Shown one piece after another: positions 9,301-16,841 of a DNA stretch of 50,671 nt. The position numbers and the translations under genes were made by a program. Source of the stretch: CAZWSX01 sp964636985 (GTDB taxonomy: Bacteria; Planctomycetota; Planctomycetia; Pirellulales; Pirellulaceae); contig CAZWSX010000039.1 of assembly GCA_964636985.1 (NCBI GenBank), positions 1 through 50,671 on the forward strand. The letters are read 5' to 3'. Each line of letters begins with the position of its first letter. Within the stretch, counting starts at the first letter, position 1. The notes beneath the pieces were generated by a model, which did not search any database, had not been told where the DNA came from, and saw only the letters and a list, made by a program, of their open reading frames with translations.

Positions 9301-10459
9301 TGGCGTGCGGGTGCTCGGCGAAGATCTAGACCAGGTGGTGCTCTTCTCGGAGGCCGTGGCTGAAGCGCTGCGGGAAGTTCCTGGCGCCGCGAACGTGATC
9401 GCCGATCCCATTCGCGGTAAAGGAACGCTGAACGTTCGTGCGAACGCTGAACGAGCGGCGGAGCATGGCGTGAATGTAGCGGAAATCGATGCCGTGATCG
9501 AAACCGCCTTGCGCGGAATGACGGTTGGAGTTGGGCCGAAAACGAACGAGAAAAGCGGCGTTCGAGTTGTATTTCGCGGGGGACTAGGTGGTGGACGGGA
9601 CGATCTGACGTCATGCCTGGTCACCACCCGGAAGGCCACCGAAGTGGGGCAGGCCGGCGAGGTGAAACTGGTGCCGCTGCCCGACGTCGCCGACATTCGA
9701 ATGATCGATGCGCCGGCGACGATCAAGAGCGATCAGGGCTTGCCCCGCAACTATGTGCGGTTGAATGTGCATGACCGCGACCCCGCGGCGTTTGTCGCCG
9801 ACGCGCGGCAGCATGTGGAAAACGAAATTGAGCTGCCGCCGGGTATTCGCATTGAATGGACGGGCCAATATGAACACGCGGCTCGAACGCGGGCGACCAT
9901 GCTCTGGCTGGTGCCGATTGTGGTTATCGCTATTTTCGGCATCCTGTACGTAGCGTATTTCGACCTTGTCGACGCTAGTCTGATGCTGCTGGCCGTGCCC
10001 GGCGCATTGGCCGGCGGTGTCCTATGCCAATGGATACTAGGCGTGCCGTTCTCGGTGGCCGTGGGCGTTGGTTACATCGCGTGCTTTGGCATGGCCGCCG
10101 CGACCAGCATGGTCATGCTCGTTTACCTGCGTGAGGCCGTTGCCAGCGCTGGCGGGCTTGGCGCGATGTCGCTTCAGCAACTCAGGGAAGCGGTGCTCAG
10201 CGGAGCCGTCCATCGGCTGCGGCCGAAGCTCCTCACTGAAGCGACGACGTTATTGAGTCTGGCTCCCATGCTGTGGAGTGGCGGGCCTGGAGCTGATGTC
10301 ATTCGTCCCATGGCAGCGCCGGTCTTGGGTGGAATCCTGATTGCTGACGAAGTGGTCGATCTACTATTGCCTTTGGCCTTTTTTTATACTCAACGTGCAA
10401 GGTGGCTCGCGATTCACAACGAGTCGGCCAGCACCTCATCTGAGGAACCCAACGCATGA
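6353..10459 (+). CDS. CusA-like RND permease with large internal insertion
   Basis: The 1368-residue protein is about 300 residues longer than typical CusA. The N-terminal half is recognisable: DAVPDLSENQVLI, WPGHEPVDVE, a periplasmic subdomain, then the TM2-6 block with NIMSLAGIVVSIGVLVD (371-387). The second half resumes at WANVWTRPIQNRVDMLTSG (960-978) and ends with VAVGVGYIACFGMAAATSM and RPKLLTEATTLLSL. Between about 665 and 947 lies an insertion of roughly 280 mostly charged, helical residues without recognisable motifs. Around 515-575 there appear to be three hydrophobic segments where one is expected. The TM11 stretch reads GMAAATS where CusA has an acidic residue (AAE). Function as a proton-driven exporter is therefore uncertain. 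The stop overlaps the next ATG. Confidence 0.85.
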   Translation: MSNRFFLFVIRHRTWVLLAAIVWAIAGVIVAMRTPMDAVPDLSENQVLIVADWPGHEPVDVEREITRPLSLELKGIPKLQAVRGSSEVGFALLYLIFDDTIAYSDARRLAQQQLAETKSTLPAGVVPRLAAEGISTGQIYWYTVEGSGHDLAALRAIQDTIVAPQLANVEGVAEVASVGGFIAEDHIAVDPAVLAKAGWTLREFHGAIETALRSRTETYGLEGAVLTREDGGSIKIGDVARIIPSVAPRQGAFEKDGNEAVAGIVHIRYGENPLEVTGDIRTKLRTLADELPAGVRLVPCYDRTPLILGAVGTVTRTLFESLLVTTLCVVLVLRHARTSLVITLSLPLAVLGAFLGMEALRLAGLADIQTNIMSLAGIVVSIGVLVDSGIVVAENVTHELRKRFGDEPIHGNVDDIVAKACATVAIPAGLATLIMVVSFLPVFFLRGIDGRMYQPLAWTKTLALLSSAVVTVTVVPALCATWIRGRLRDESENALVQSVVAVYRPTLSYLLDNPLPLVLLLAGTLVVAAAATGADMLVRIAVCVGVLAAWWASRSWSSRIAWTAGLVVLALFCQSSISPLRLALRTPLDEGMVMDMPITSPRIPIAQAVDDLKSRNMILCRFPEVVMATGKAGRADTPFDPAPLDMIETMVEFRPTSLWPHRRILRGDAEAQATALVRELATAELVEVPEDSKALIAEIVEAALPRFDAIQRELCWQRWRAFQAELSRDLPVWFVKEAVSHWPLRGVITDTEIQAMAAKLPAGDRRRLAEGPDPISVRSLLNELRILIEVQEKSQFVGLEPSWIFRLSNAARSSMGFDALTIDDEIYAAVRAEYDRRAAKHLSATNAELRKRSVGTWTQVVCAELFARQPILDDDLANVWKQTLAARYGGHHNTAKHAHGKMPFSSLTGLPVIDPHSRYDAILVRVNDRFQWRTWLWPHDAESLTKSGGELDRSVQMPGWANVWTRPIQNRVDMLTSGVNSEVGVRVLGEDLDQVVLFSEAVAEALREVPGAANVIADPIRGKGTLNVRANAERAAEHGVNVAEIDAVIETALRGMTVGVGPKTNEKSGVRVVFRGGLGGGRDDLTSCLVTTRKATEVGQAGEVKLVPLPDVADIRMIDAPATIKSDQGLPRNYVRLNVHDRDPAAFVADARQHVENEIELPPGIRIEWTGQYEHAARTRATMLWLVPIVVIAIFGILYVAYFDLVDASLMLLAVPGALAGGVLCQWILGVPFSVAVGVGYIACFGMAAATSMVMLVYLREAVASAGGLGAMSLQQLREAVLSGAVHRLRPKLLTEATTLLSLAPMLWSGGPGADVIRPMAAPVLGGILIADEVVDLLLPLAFFYTQRARWLAIHNESASTSSEEPNA

Positions 10460-10905
10460 TTCGCGGTTCACTTATCGCCGTATTGCTGGTGGCAGTCGTA
10501 TTGTTGCAAGGCTGCGGCGGTGGAAAGAGCATTTCCGCTTTCAAGCCCTCGGCTCAATCGGGACGGCAAGCTCTCGAGACGGCCCTCAAGGCGTGGCAAT
10601 CGGGCACTCCGTATGGTCCCATTACTTCCGGGAAGCCCGCCATTAGCGTTTTCGATTCGCGATGGCGCGATGGTGCCAAACTGGAGACGTTTGAAATTCT
10701 GGAAGAAACCCCTGGCGAACACCGGATGTTCAAGGTCAAGCTCAAGCTGGCCAATGCGCCCGAGGAAACCCAAACGTATCGCGTGGTCGGTATCGACCCC
10801 CTGAATATCTATAGCGAGGCCGACTACGCGCAAGCAACCGGCGAAGGCGCCGCTCCGCCACCAACCGTGCCCACGGTAACGCAGCCGCAGACACCGGATG
10901 AGTGA
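10456..10905 (+). CDS. Lipoprotein of unknown function, paralogue B
   Basis: The 149-residue product has a signal peptide and lipobox (VLLQGCG), then SGRQALETALKAWQSG, a strand-rich centre and TQTYRVVGIDPLNIYSEADY, ending in a proline/threonine-rich tail. It is clearly related to the lipoprotein at 4813-5298 but diverged. The ATG overlaps the RND permease stop (ATGA), so the two are probably translationally coupled. The arrangement of one paralogue before the adaptor and one after the permease suggests envelope partners of the transporter; this is inference from position. No known family name is recognised. Confidence 0.8.
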   Translation: MIRGSLIAVLLVAVVLLQGCGGGKSISAFKPSAQSGRQALETALKAWQSGTPYGPITSGKPAISVFDSRWRDGAKLETFEILEETPGEHRMFKVKLKLANAPEETQTYRVVGIDPLNIYSEADYAQATGEGAAPPPTVPTVTQPQTPDE

Positions 10906-10943
10906 AACGCCAACGTAACGATAGTTGCGGCGTCACGGCCTTA

Positions 10944-11462
10944 TCATTTTTCGAACGCTTCTTCTAAACGGCTGACCAATCGCTGCACGCGCTGGTCTAG
11001 CGCAGCCCACGGTGGCGAAAGCGATCGCCGTGGCCGGACGGGCGACTGCGACGCCTTTTCCTCAGGAGGAGCTGTGTCGGCCGGCGAGGAAGGCTTCCAA
11101 AGACTGGCCACTACCAATCCAATCCCCACCACGGCGAAAATCGCCGCCAGTTGGACGAGATCGGTCCGGCCCCAACCTGCGAAGATGGCGAGCGCTCCGG
11201 CGCACACCAACACGACCAAGCCGGATGCTTGCAGCAAGCCGACGGCGGGGTGATTCTCCCGCGAGGTCTGCGACTCGCGAGTCGAATCACTGACTTTGGA
11301 CGAAGGCGCTGCGGCCAAAAGAGGACGCGTTGCGACGGGCGCGACTTGGGGCGGATTGTCGTTTCGCCGTCGCCAAGTTCGCACCGACGACAAGTCGCCG
11401 ACGAGGCCAGCCCGCCGCAAAGTCCGTTCGGCGTGGCGCGTTGTCCCTTTGCTGGCTCGCAT
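10944..11462 (-). CDS. Small membrane protein with two predicted transmembrane helices
   Basis: The 172-residue product has a basic, disordered N-terminus, two hydrophobic helices (AVGLLQASGLVVLVCAGALAIF and LVQLAAIFAVVGIGLVVASLW, roughly 72-120) and a charged tail with a possible coiled coil (WAALDQRVQRLVSRLEEAFEK). No family is recognised. It is convergent with the lipoprotein gene at 10456-10905, separated by 38 bases with no clear terminator. The hydrophobic pattern and codon usage make it a likely real gene; the exact start is uncertain. Confidence 0.6.
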   Translation of the reverse strand: MRASKGTTRHAERTLRRAGLVGDLSSVRTWRRRNDNPPQVAPVATRPLLAAAPSSKVSDSTRESQTSRENHPAVGLLQASGLVVLVCAGALAIFAGWGRTDLVQLAAIFAVVGIGLVVASLWKPSSPADTAPPEEKASQSPVRPRRSLSPPWAALDQRVQRLVSRLEEAFEK

Positions 11463-11632
11463 CGCGATGCTCCCTGCGCATAATCGCGCTGCATCGCTGT
11501 ATCGGCCAATCGCGCCGCAAACTCGACCTAAACCGACAATATCTCAAGCCGCACTGCTGGCAGCGCCAGCGATATCGACACGGGCACACCGCCCGTGCGA
11601 TTCGCGGCAAGTCTTGATGCGGTGTCGACAGG

Positions 11633-11887
11633 CTAAGTAGCGTCTGCTGCCATCGGGGCCGCGGCGGGAGGCGCAGCGGGTGGCGGCATCACGGGAGCAG
11701 CAGGCGGCGCAGGCTTGGCAGCCTTCTTCTTAGCCGCTTTCTTTTTCGGCGTGGCCTTCTTCATCGCCGGCATCTTGGCGGCGCCCTTCTTCTTAGCGCC
11801 CTTTTTTGGCGCTGCCTTTTTGGCCGCTCCCTTTTTTGCTTTCTTCTTGGGCGCTGCCTTTTTGGCTGCTTTTTTCTTTTTTGCCAT
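11633..11887 (-). CDS. Histone H1-like Lys/Ala-rich basic protein
   Basis: The 84-residue product is low-complexity: AKKKKAAKKAAPKKKAKKG-type repeats fill the first 58 residues, followed by a Pro/Ala tail (PAPPAAPVMPPPAAPPAA). It resembles the C-terminal tails of eukaryotic H1 and bacterial H1-like DNA-binding proteins, so it probably coats or condenses DNA. AAGGA lies 8 bases before the ATG. Its first 95 bases overlap, in another frame, the end of the DNA ligase gene, whose tail is also basic. The overlap suggests coupled expression with the ligase. Confidence 0.7.
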   Translation of the reverse strand: MAKKKKAAKKAAPKKKAKKGAAKKAAPKKGAKKKGAAKMPAMKKATPKKKAAKKKAAKPAPPAAPVMPPPAAPPAAAPMAADAT

Positions 11888-12953
11888 GGTCTAAATCCTT
11901 CTGTGCGACAGATTCGGCCGTCGCGTTGGAATGGAATTGGTCGGTCCGAATACCGACAAAACTGGGAAAGCGTGGAATACCGTAATCCGACAATTCCTGG
12001 TAGCGGAATGTGATCGTTGTCCCTATCGCTGGTGGCGCGGCCCGCTCACGGTCGCTGAACCCGGTTCCTACCGAGAAGACTTTGCCATCGGCGAGCCGGA
12101 CGGATAACGCACCCAGTCGCCCTTCGTGCCGGCCTTTGCCCGCCTCGTGACCGATGACGACCGCCTCTGCGTCGAGAAACGTTTTCACTTTCAACAGTGT
12201 TGACGAACGTCCCGCGACATATTTCGAACCGGGTTGGCGGAGCATTAACCCTTCGCCGCCGAGCGATTCGACGCGCCGCAATTCGTCTCGCAAATGATCG
12301 ACGTCGCGGCACAGCTGATGTTCGAGCAAGCGGACCTGCGCGCTACGCCATGTTCGATGGGCATCTTTCAGAAAGGCGACGCGGTCTTCGAACTTGCCGC
12401 TGGACCCTGGTACATCGAAAACGAGAAAGCGAACCTGCTTCCAGTGGTCGCTCTTGTCTTGGCGACGAACGATGCTCACTGTGCGCTGGAACGCCTTGCG
12501 ATCGATCCACAGCTCGCCGTCGAGCGGGAAATCAGGCAAGCCGTCGACAAACCAATCCGGCGCATGATAGAGATTGCCTTGGCGAGACAGAAATTGCTTT
12601 CCGTCCCAATACGCCCGCACGCCGTCGAGCTTTTCGCTGATCCACCAGCCCGCGAGATCAAGCGAGTTGTCCCAACTCTCGGCCAACAGAATCGGCGGGC
12701 CACTGGCGCCGTCACCGTCGTCTGAAGGAGCCTTCGCGGGTTTTTGCGGAAGTGCGCCGCCGAGGCGATCTTCTTCCGCCTGGTCACCGCGAAGTTTGCG
12801 CAGGTGTTTGCAGGTGCGGCGCTCGATGGCAGTCGATTGGTTTCGCCACGCGGGGCAAGTGCAAGAATAAACGCCGCCAACGTTTCGCAAGACATAGGGC
12901 TTGCTTCCGGAACCTTGCACCTCGACGCTCTCACCGTCGGCGATATCCGCCAT
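11793..12953 (-). CDS. ATP-dependent DNA ligase with N-terminal SWIM zinc finger
   Basis: The 386-residue product starts MADIADGESVEVQG. A SWIM finger (CxC ... CxH: Cys31, Cys33, Cys48, His50) is followed by a linker and the ligase core. Motif I is SEKLDGVRAYWDG with the AMP-accepting lysine at about 108. Further signs are LDGELW, a conserved GEGLMLRQPGSKY and LLKVKTF (motif V). The short nucleotidyltransferase plus OB-fold core resembles accessory ATP ligases, distinct from the essential NAD ligase. The tail is a KKGS-type basic run encoded in the region overlapping the histone-like gene. A GTG 15 bases upstream is an alternative start. Role: nick sealing in DNA repair, inferred from family. 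Confidence 0.85.
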   Translation of the reverse strand: MADIADGESVEVQGSGSKPYVLRNVGGVYSCTCPAWRNQSTAIERRTCKHLRKLRGDQAEEDRLGGALPQKPAKAPSDDGDGASGPPILLAESWDNSLDLAGWWISEKLDGVRAYWDGKQFLSRQGNLYHAPDWFVDGLPDFPLDGELWIDRKAFQRTVSIVRRQDKSDHWKQVRFLVFDVPGSSGKFEDRVAFLKDAHRTWRSAQVRLLEHQLCRDVDHLRDELRRVESLGGEGLMLRQPGSKYVAGRSSTLLKVKTFLDAEAVVIGHEAGKGRHEGRLGALSVRLADGKVFSVGTGFSDRERAAPPAIGTTITFRYQELSDYGIPRFPSFVGIRTDQFHSNATAESVAQKDLDHGKKEKSSQKGSAQEESKKGSGQKGSAKKGR

Positions 12954-13118
12954 AACGAACCCCACCACGTGGAGACCGACGATTCATCGAAGGCACCCCC
13001 GTCCCAAACGGGGCATCGTCGGCATAGCGGGTTATGATACGGATCGAGCGGAAAACAACAATTCTTTTCTTTGAAAAGTTTTGAAAAGAAGGCTCAGGCC
13101 AACGGCCAATCTTCGCGA

Positions 13119-14303
13119 TCACTTCGCCTTGGCGTACACCTCGTTGGCGGCGGCGATCGACGCGCCATGTTGGAACTTCACGCCTTCGGCAGCCAACAAC
13201 TGTTCCAGTGCGCCCAGGAACAACAGGACGTTGGCCTGTCGCGAGGCGTAGCCCATCAGGCCAACCCGCCACACTTTTCCCTTAAAAGCCCCTAATCCAG
13301 CACCGATTTCGATCCCGAACCGCTCCAAAAGTCCCTTGCGAATCTTGGCGTCGTCGACCCCTTCGGGGATTTTCACGGCGTTCAGTTGCGGCAGAATGTG
13401 CCCTTCCTGCGTCGCATAACCAATTCCAATGGCGGCAAGTCCGGCTCGGAGCGCCTGGTGATTTAGCGCGTGCCGGGCAAAGGCAGGTTCGAGCCCTTCT
13501 TCGAGCATGGCCCGAAGCGCTTCATGCAGCGCGTACGTCGCATTGATGGGGCCCGTATGGTGATAAACGCGATTTTGGCCCCAATAGTTGGCCAACATCG
13601 ACACATCCAGGTACCACGACTGGACCTTGGTTTTTCGCTTCATAACGGTATCGATGGCTTTGGCGCTAAATGAAACGGGCGCCAACCCCGGCGGGCAGCC
13701 GAGGCACTTTTGCGTGCCGGAGTAGATCGCATCGATGCCCCAGGCATCTACCTCAACGGGGATGCCACCCAACGCGGTGACCGCATCGACCAAGAGCATG
13801 GCTCCCGATTCGCGGACCACCTTGGCGATTTCGGGAATCGGCTGCCAGGCCCCGGTGCTGGTTTCGGCCATCACGATCCCCACGACCTTGGGGCGGGCCG
13901 TGGCAATGGCTTGTTTGATGTCGTCGACGGTGAAAACTTCGCCCCACGGGCGTTCCGCTTTGTGGACTTTGGCGCCGGCCCGCTCGGCCACGTCGACCAT
14001 TCGGCCGCCGAATACGCCATTGACGCACACTACCATCGAGTCGCCCGGCTCGATCAGGTTGACGACAGTCGCTTCCATCCCCGCCGAGCCCGTTCCGCTT
14101 ACGGCGAACGTCATCTCGTTCTTCGTGCGGAATACCTCCCGCAGCATCTGCTGCAACTCGCTCATCACTTGCAGGTAGTAGGGGTCGAGGTGACCCACGG
14201 TCGGCTTGGCGAAGGCGGCCAGGACGCGTGGCGAAACATCGCTCGGGCCAGGCCCCATCAGGATGCGATTCGGAGGATTTACGGCAGGGGCGACGAGCGA
14301 CAC
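13119..14303 (-). CDS. Alanine-glyoxylate / serine-pyruvate type aminotransferase (class V, PLP)
   Basis: The 394-residue product has RILMGPGPSDVSPRVL at the N-terminus, AVSGTGSAGMEA (67-78), LLVDAVTALGG with the PLP-pairing Asp173, and SGTQKCLGCPPG with the Schiff-base lysine at about 199. This is the alanine-glyoxylate aminotransferase group, which moves amino groups between alanine or serine and glyoxylate or pyruvate. The open frame extends far upstream, but the homologous N-terminus begins at a GTG at 14303, preceded by GGGAG at about 9-13 bases, giving the family length. It lies downstream of, and on the same strand as, the PQQ-like gene. Confidence 0.88.
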   Translation of the reverse strand: MSLVAPAVNPPNRILMGPGPSDVSPRVLAAFAKPTVGHLDPYYLQVMSELQQMLREVFRTKNEMTFAVSGTGSAGMEATVVNLIEPGDSMVVCVNGVFGGRMVDVAERAGAKVHKAERPWGEVFTVDDIKQAIATARPKVVGIVMAETSTGAWQPIPEIAKVVRESGAMLLVDAVTALGGIPVEVDAWGIDAIYSGTQKCLGCPPGLAPVSFSAKAIDTVMKRKTKVQSWYLDVSMLANYWGQNRVYHHTGPINATYALHEALRAMLEEGLEPAFARHALNHQALRAGLAAIGIGYATQEGHILPQLNAVKIPEGVDDAKIRKGLLERFGIEIGAGLGAFKGKVWRVGLMGYASRQANVLLFLGALEQLLAAEGVKFQHGASIAAANEVYAKAK

Positions 14304-14404
14304 GGAGAGGACTCCCGGGCAAATTCTGTTGTCGAAAAACGCCACGATACCCGGGCAAGGCTCCAGGCTCCAGGCGTCAGGCTCCAGGGGTAGCCGCTGC
14401 GCGG

Positions 14405-15694
14405 CTACTGGGGCGTGATGCAGAACAGATCTTTTTCGCCGCGCAGGAATAGCTTTCCGTTGCTCACGGCGGCGGAACCGAACACTCGCTGGTCGAGCGG
14501 GTTTTCGGCCACCACTTGCAGCTTTTTCTTGCCGGGATCGATGACTTTGGTAACGCCCAGGTCGGAGGTAAACAGGACTTTTCCCGCAACGGTAATCGGC
14601 GAAGCGCTGTAGTGCGGACCTAGACGTTCCCGCCACAGAACCTTACCGGACTCGGCAACAAAGCTGGTCCCGATCCCCTCGTCGGAGACGACCAGCAGGC
14701 ACTCGACTTCGGTCCCCTCGTCCGATTCCGATCGGCAGATGACCGGGGCCGGGACGTACGAGCAATTCCGCGTTGTTCGCCAGACGATGTGGGTATCGGT
14801 GACGTCGCCCGAGCCGGTCGGGTCGATGCACAAAACGTGATGCTCAGGGAATCCAGCCGTCAGGAACAAGTACTTGCCGTCGTCGACCATGGATGCGACG
14901 AACTGTTCCGTCGGCCCCTTCATCCGCCACAGTTCTTTGCCTGTCCGCGGATCGTAACTGGCGACCATTTTGGTCCCCGAGAGGATCATCTGGAGCCGCC
15001 CCGCGAACGTGCGGATGATCGGCGTTACGTAACTGCGGGTCTTGTTTTCCCGTTCGATTTTCCAAACTTCCTTTCCGGTGTCTTTTTCGATCGCCACGAT
15101 GTACGAATCCCCGTCGTGGTCGCCGTTCACGATCAGCAAGTTTTCAAAGATCACCGGGCAACTGCAAAATCCGTGGACACTGGCGAAGCGTCCTGGCTTG
15201 ACCATCCACTGCTCGTTCCCGTCCAAGTCGTACGCCGCGACCACCATGTTGCCAGGCGTTCGCTCGGTCGTGCTTGTGAAATCGGGCTCCAGAAATGCGA
15301 CGTAAATTGATTTGCCGTCGGAGGCTGGCGTCGAAGACGCGAAACTATTTAGCTCGTGTTTCTTTTCTAACGGTGCCTTCAAGACCGTCTTCGACCACAG
15401 GGGTTTGCCTGAATCGACATCGAACGCCTGCAACACGCGTTCATCCGACTCGAGCAGGCAACTCGTCAGAAAGACTTTGCCACCAACGACTACCGGCGAC
15501 GAATGGCCAACGCCAGGGACAGGCGTTTTCCACGTGATGCCTTCGCCGGTTAGTCCGTTCCACTTGAAGCCCTGCCACTGAGTTTCATTGCTGGTCCCAT
15601 CGCCGCGAGGTCCTCGCCAGGCAGGCCAATCTTCGGCAGACGCGGTGAGCGGCAGAGCGCAGCAGAAAATCGCAACAACGGAAAGGCGAACCAT
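14405..15694 (-). CDS. Secreted PQQ-like beta-propeller protein
   Basis: The 429-residue product begins MVRLSVVAIFCCALPLTASA, a signal peptide, then EDWPAWRGPRGDGTSNE and repeated propeller strands (WKTPVPGVGHSSPVV, VLQAFDVDSGKPLWSKTV, YIVAIEKDTGKEVWKIE). It is exported, probably periplasmic. Such planctomycete proteins share the PQQ-repeat fold, but most lack evidence of enzyme activity. The ATG at 15694 is preferred because GGAG lies 9 bases before it; a TTG 15 bases upstream would put that GGAG inside the gene. It is divergent from the hydrolase gene at 15871. Confidence 0.85.
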   Translation of the reverse strand: MVRLSVVAIFCCALPLTASAEDWPAWRGPRGDGTSNETQWQGFKWNGLTGEGITWKTPVPGVGHSSPVVVGGKVFLTSCLLESDERVLQAFDVDSGKPLWSKTVLKAPLEKKHELNSFASSTPASDGKSIYVAFLEPDFTSTTERTPGNMVVAAYDLDGNEQWMVKPGRFASVHGFCSCPVIFENLLIVNGDHDGDSYIVAIEKDTGKEVWKIERENKTRSYVTPIIRTFAGRLQMILSGTKMVASYDPRTGKELWRMKGPTEQFVASMVDDGKYLFLTAGFPEHHVLCIDPTGSGDVTDTHIVWRTTRNCSYVPAPVICRSESDEGTEVECLLVVSDEGIGTSFVAESGKVLWRERLGPHYSASPITVAGKVLFTSDLGVTKVIDPGKKKLQVVAENPLDQRVFGSAAVSNGKLFLRGEKDLFCITPQ

Positions 15695-15870
15695 GCGGCG
15701 GGGCTCCAAAAGGAGTGACGGGGCGGGACTTCAAGTCTACCAACGCCCTTGCGACACAAGCAATTGAGGGCTGGCAAATCTCGCCAATTTGGGCGGCCAG
15801 AGCGCGGTATCCACCGCAATCGACTAAGCTTGGATCGGCAGGTCGTAGCCGAATTCAATCAGGAATTGCA
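15695..15870. promoter_or_regulatory. Divergent promoter region between propeller and hydrolase genes
   Basis: About 175 bases separate two divergently transcribed genes and must hold both promoters. I see no unambiguous -35/-10 pair, operator or riboswitch. An AGGA at about 15861-15864 acts as ribosome-binding site for the gene to the right. Confidence 0.35.
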
Positions 15871-16716
15871 ATGATGACACGTCTTGTTCGCTACGCGACT
15901 CTAGTTGTGATCACCATTGGCTCGTTGGTCGCATCAGCACAAGATTCCAAGCCATCTGCTTACGAAACCAAGGCCGATATTCTCTACCGCTCAGACGAAG
16001 ACCTTACGGACTACGCCCGTAAGCGTTGCCTGCTCGATGTCTATTACCCCAAAGAGGCTAAGGACTTTGCGACGGTGGTCTGGTTTCACGGTGGCGGCTT
16101 GACCGGCGGCAATAAGGAAATCCCGCGAACCTTGCGAGAAAAGGGGATCGCCGTCGTGGGCGCGACCTATCGGCTGAATCCGCACGTCAAGTCGCCCGAG
16201 TACGTCGAGGATGCTGCCGCGGCCGTTGCCTGGACGTTTCAAAATATCGAGCGCCTCGGCGGTTCCAAAGAGAAGATTTACGTGGCTGGAATGTCCGCAG
16301 GCGGTTATTTGTCGGCCATGCTGGGGCTGGACAGAAAGTGGCTGGCAAAGCACGATATCGACGCCAACGACCTGGCGGGGTTGATTCCGGTTAGCGGCCA
16401 GGCCATCACGCACTTCACCATCCGTGCCGAACGCGGCCTTAGCGACCGCACGCCGGTAGTCGATGAGATGGCGCCGTTGTTTCATGTTCGTAAGGATGCG
16501 CCACCCATGCTGTTGATTACGGGCGACCGTGAACTGGAGATACTGGGTCGCTACGAAGAAAACGCCTACCTGGCGCGGATGATGAAATTGGCGGGTCACA
16601 AAGAGACGACGCTGTTCGAACTCGAAGGGTTCAACCACGGCGAAGTGATGGAGCCGGCTCTGCCCCTGCTATTGCGGTTTGTGCGAGGGCAGAAACCTGA
16701 GCCCAGTTCGCCCTAG
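15871..16716 (+). CDS. Secreted alpha/beta hydrolase (esterase/lipase-like)
   Basis: The 281-residue product has a signal peptide (LVRYATLVVITIGSLVASAQ), the oxyanion motif WFHGGG (73-76 for HGGG), the nucleophile elbow GMSAGG with Ser142, a likely acid in ITGDRELE (Asp219) and FNHGE with His256. The triad is complete and the layout matches the HSL/BD-FAE esterase group. It acts outside the cytoplasm on an unknown ester, perhaps decorated polysaccharide, given the secreted enzymes that follow. Two adjacent ATGs (15871, 15874) are possible starts. Confidence 0.85.
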   Translation: MMTRLVRYATLVVITIGSLVASAQDSKPSAYETKADILYRSDEDLTDYARKRCLLDVYYPKEAKDFATVVWFHGGGLTGGNKEIPRTLREKGIAVVGATYRLNPHVKSPEYVEDAAAAVAWTFQNIERLGGSKEKIYVAGMSAGGYLSAMLGLDRKWLAKHDIDANDLAGLIPVSGQAITHFTIRAERGLSDRTPVVDEMAPLFHVRKDAPPMLLITGDRELEILGRYEENAYLARMMKLAGHKETTLFELEGFNHGEVMEPALPLLLRFVRGQKPEPSSP

Positions 16717-16841
16717 TTACTAGCAGAGAGTCGGCATTACCGCACCGTGGAGTCGCGTCCCCCAGCGCCGCTGGTTACTATGGGCGAATCCAGCCAGAGT
16801 GCCCCGCCTTCCCCTCCTGCCCTGCCCTTCGGAGAGACAAC

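Noticed and set aside
14304..14636. Extension of the aminotransferase frame to 14636
   Set aside because: The extra part overlaps the neighbouring propeller gene and has no homology to the family; the GTG at 14303 has a ribosome-binding site.
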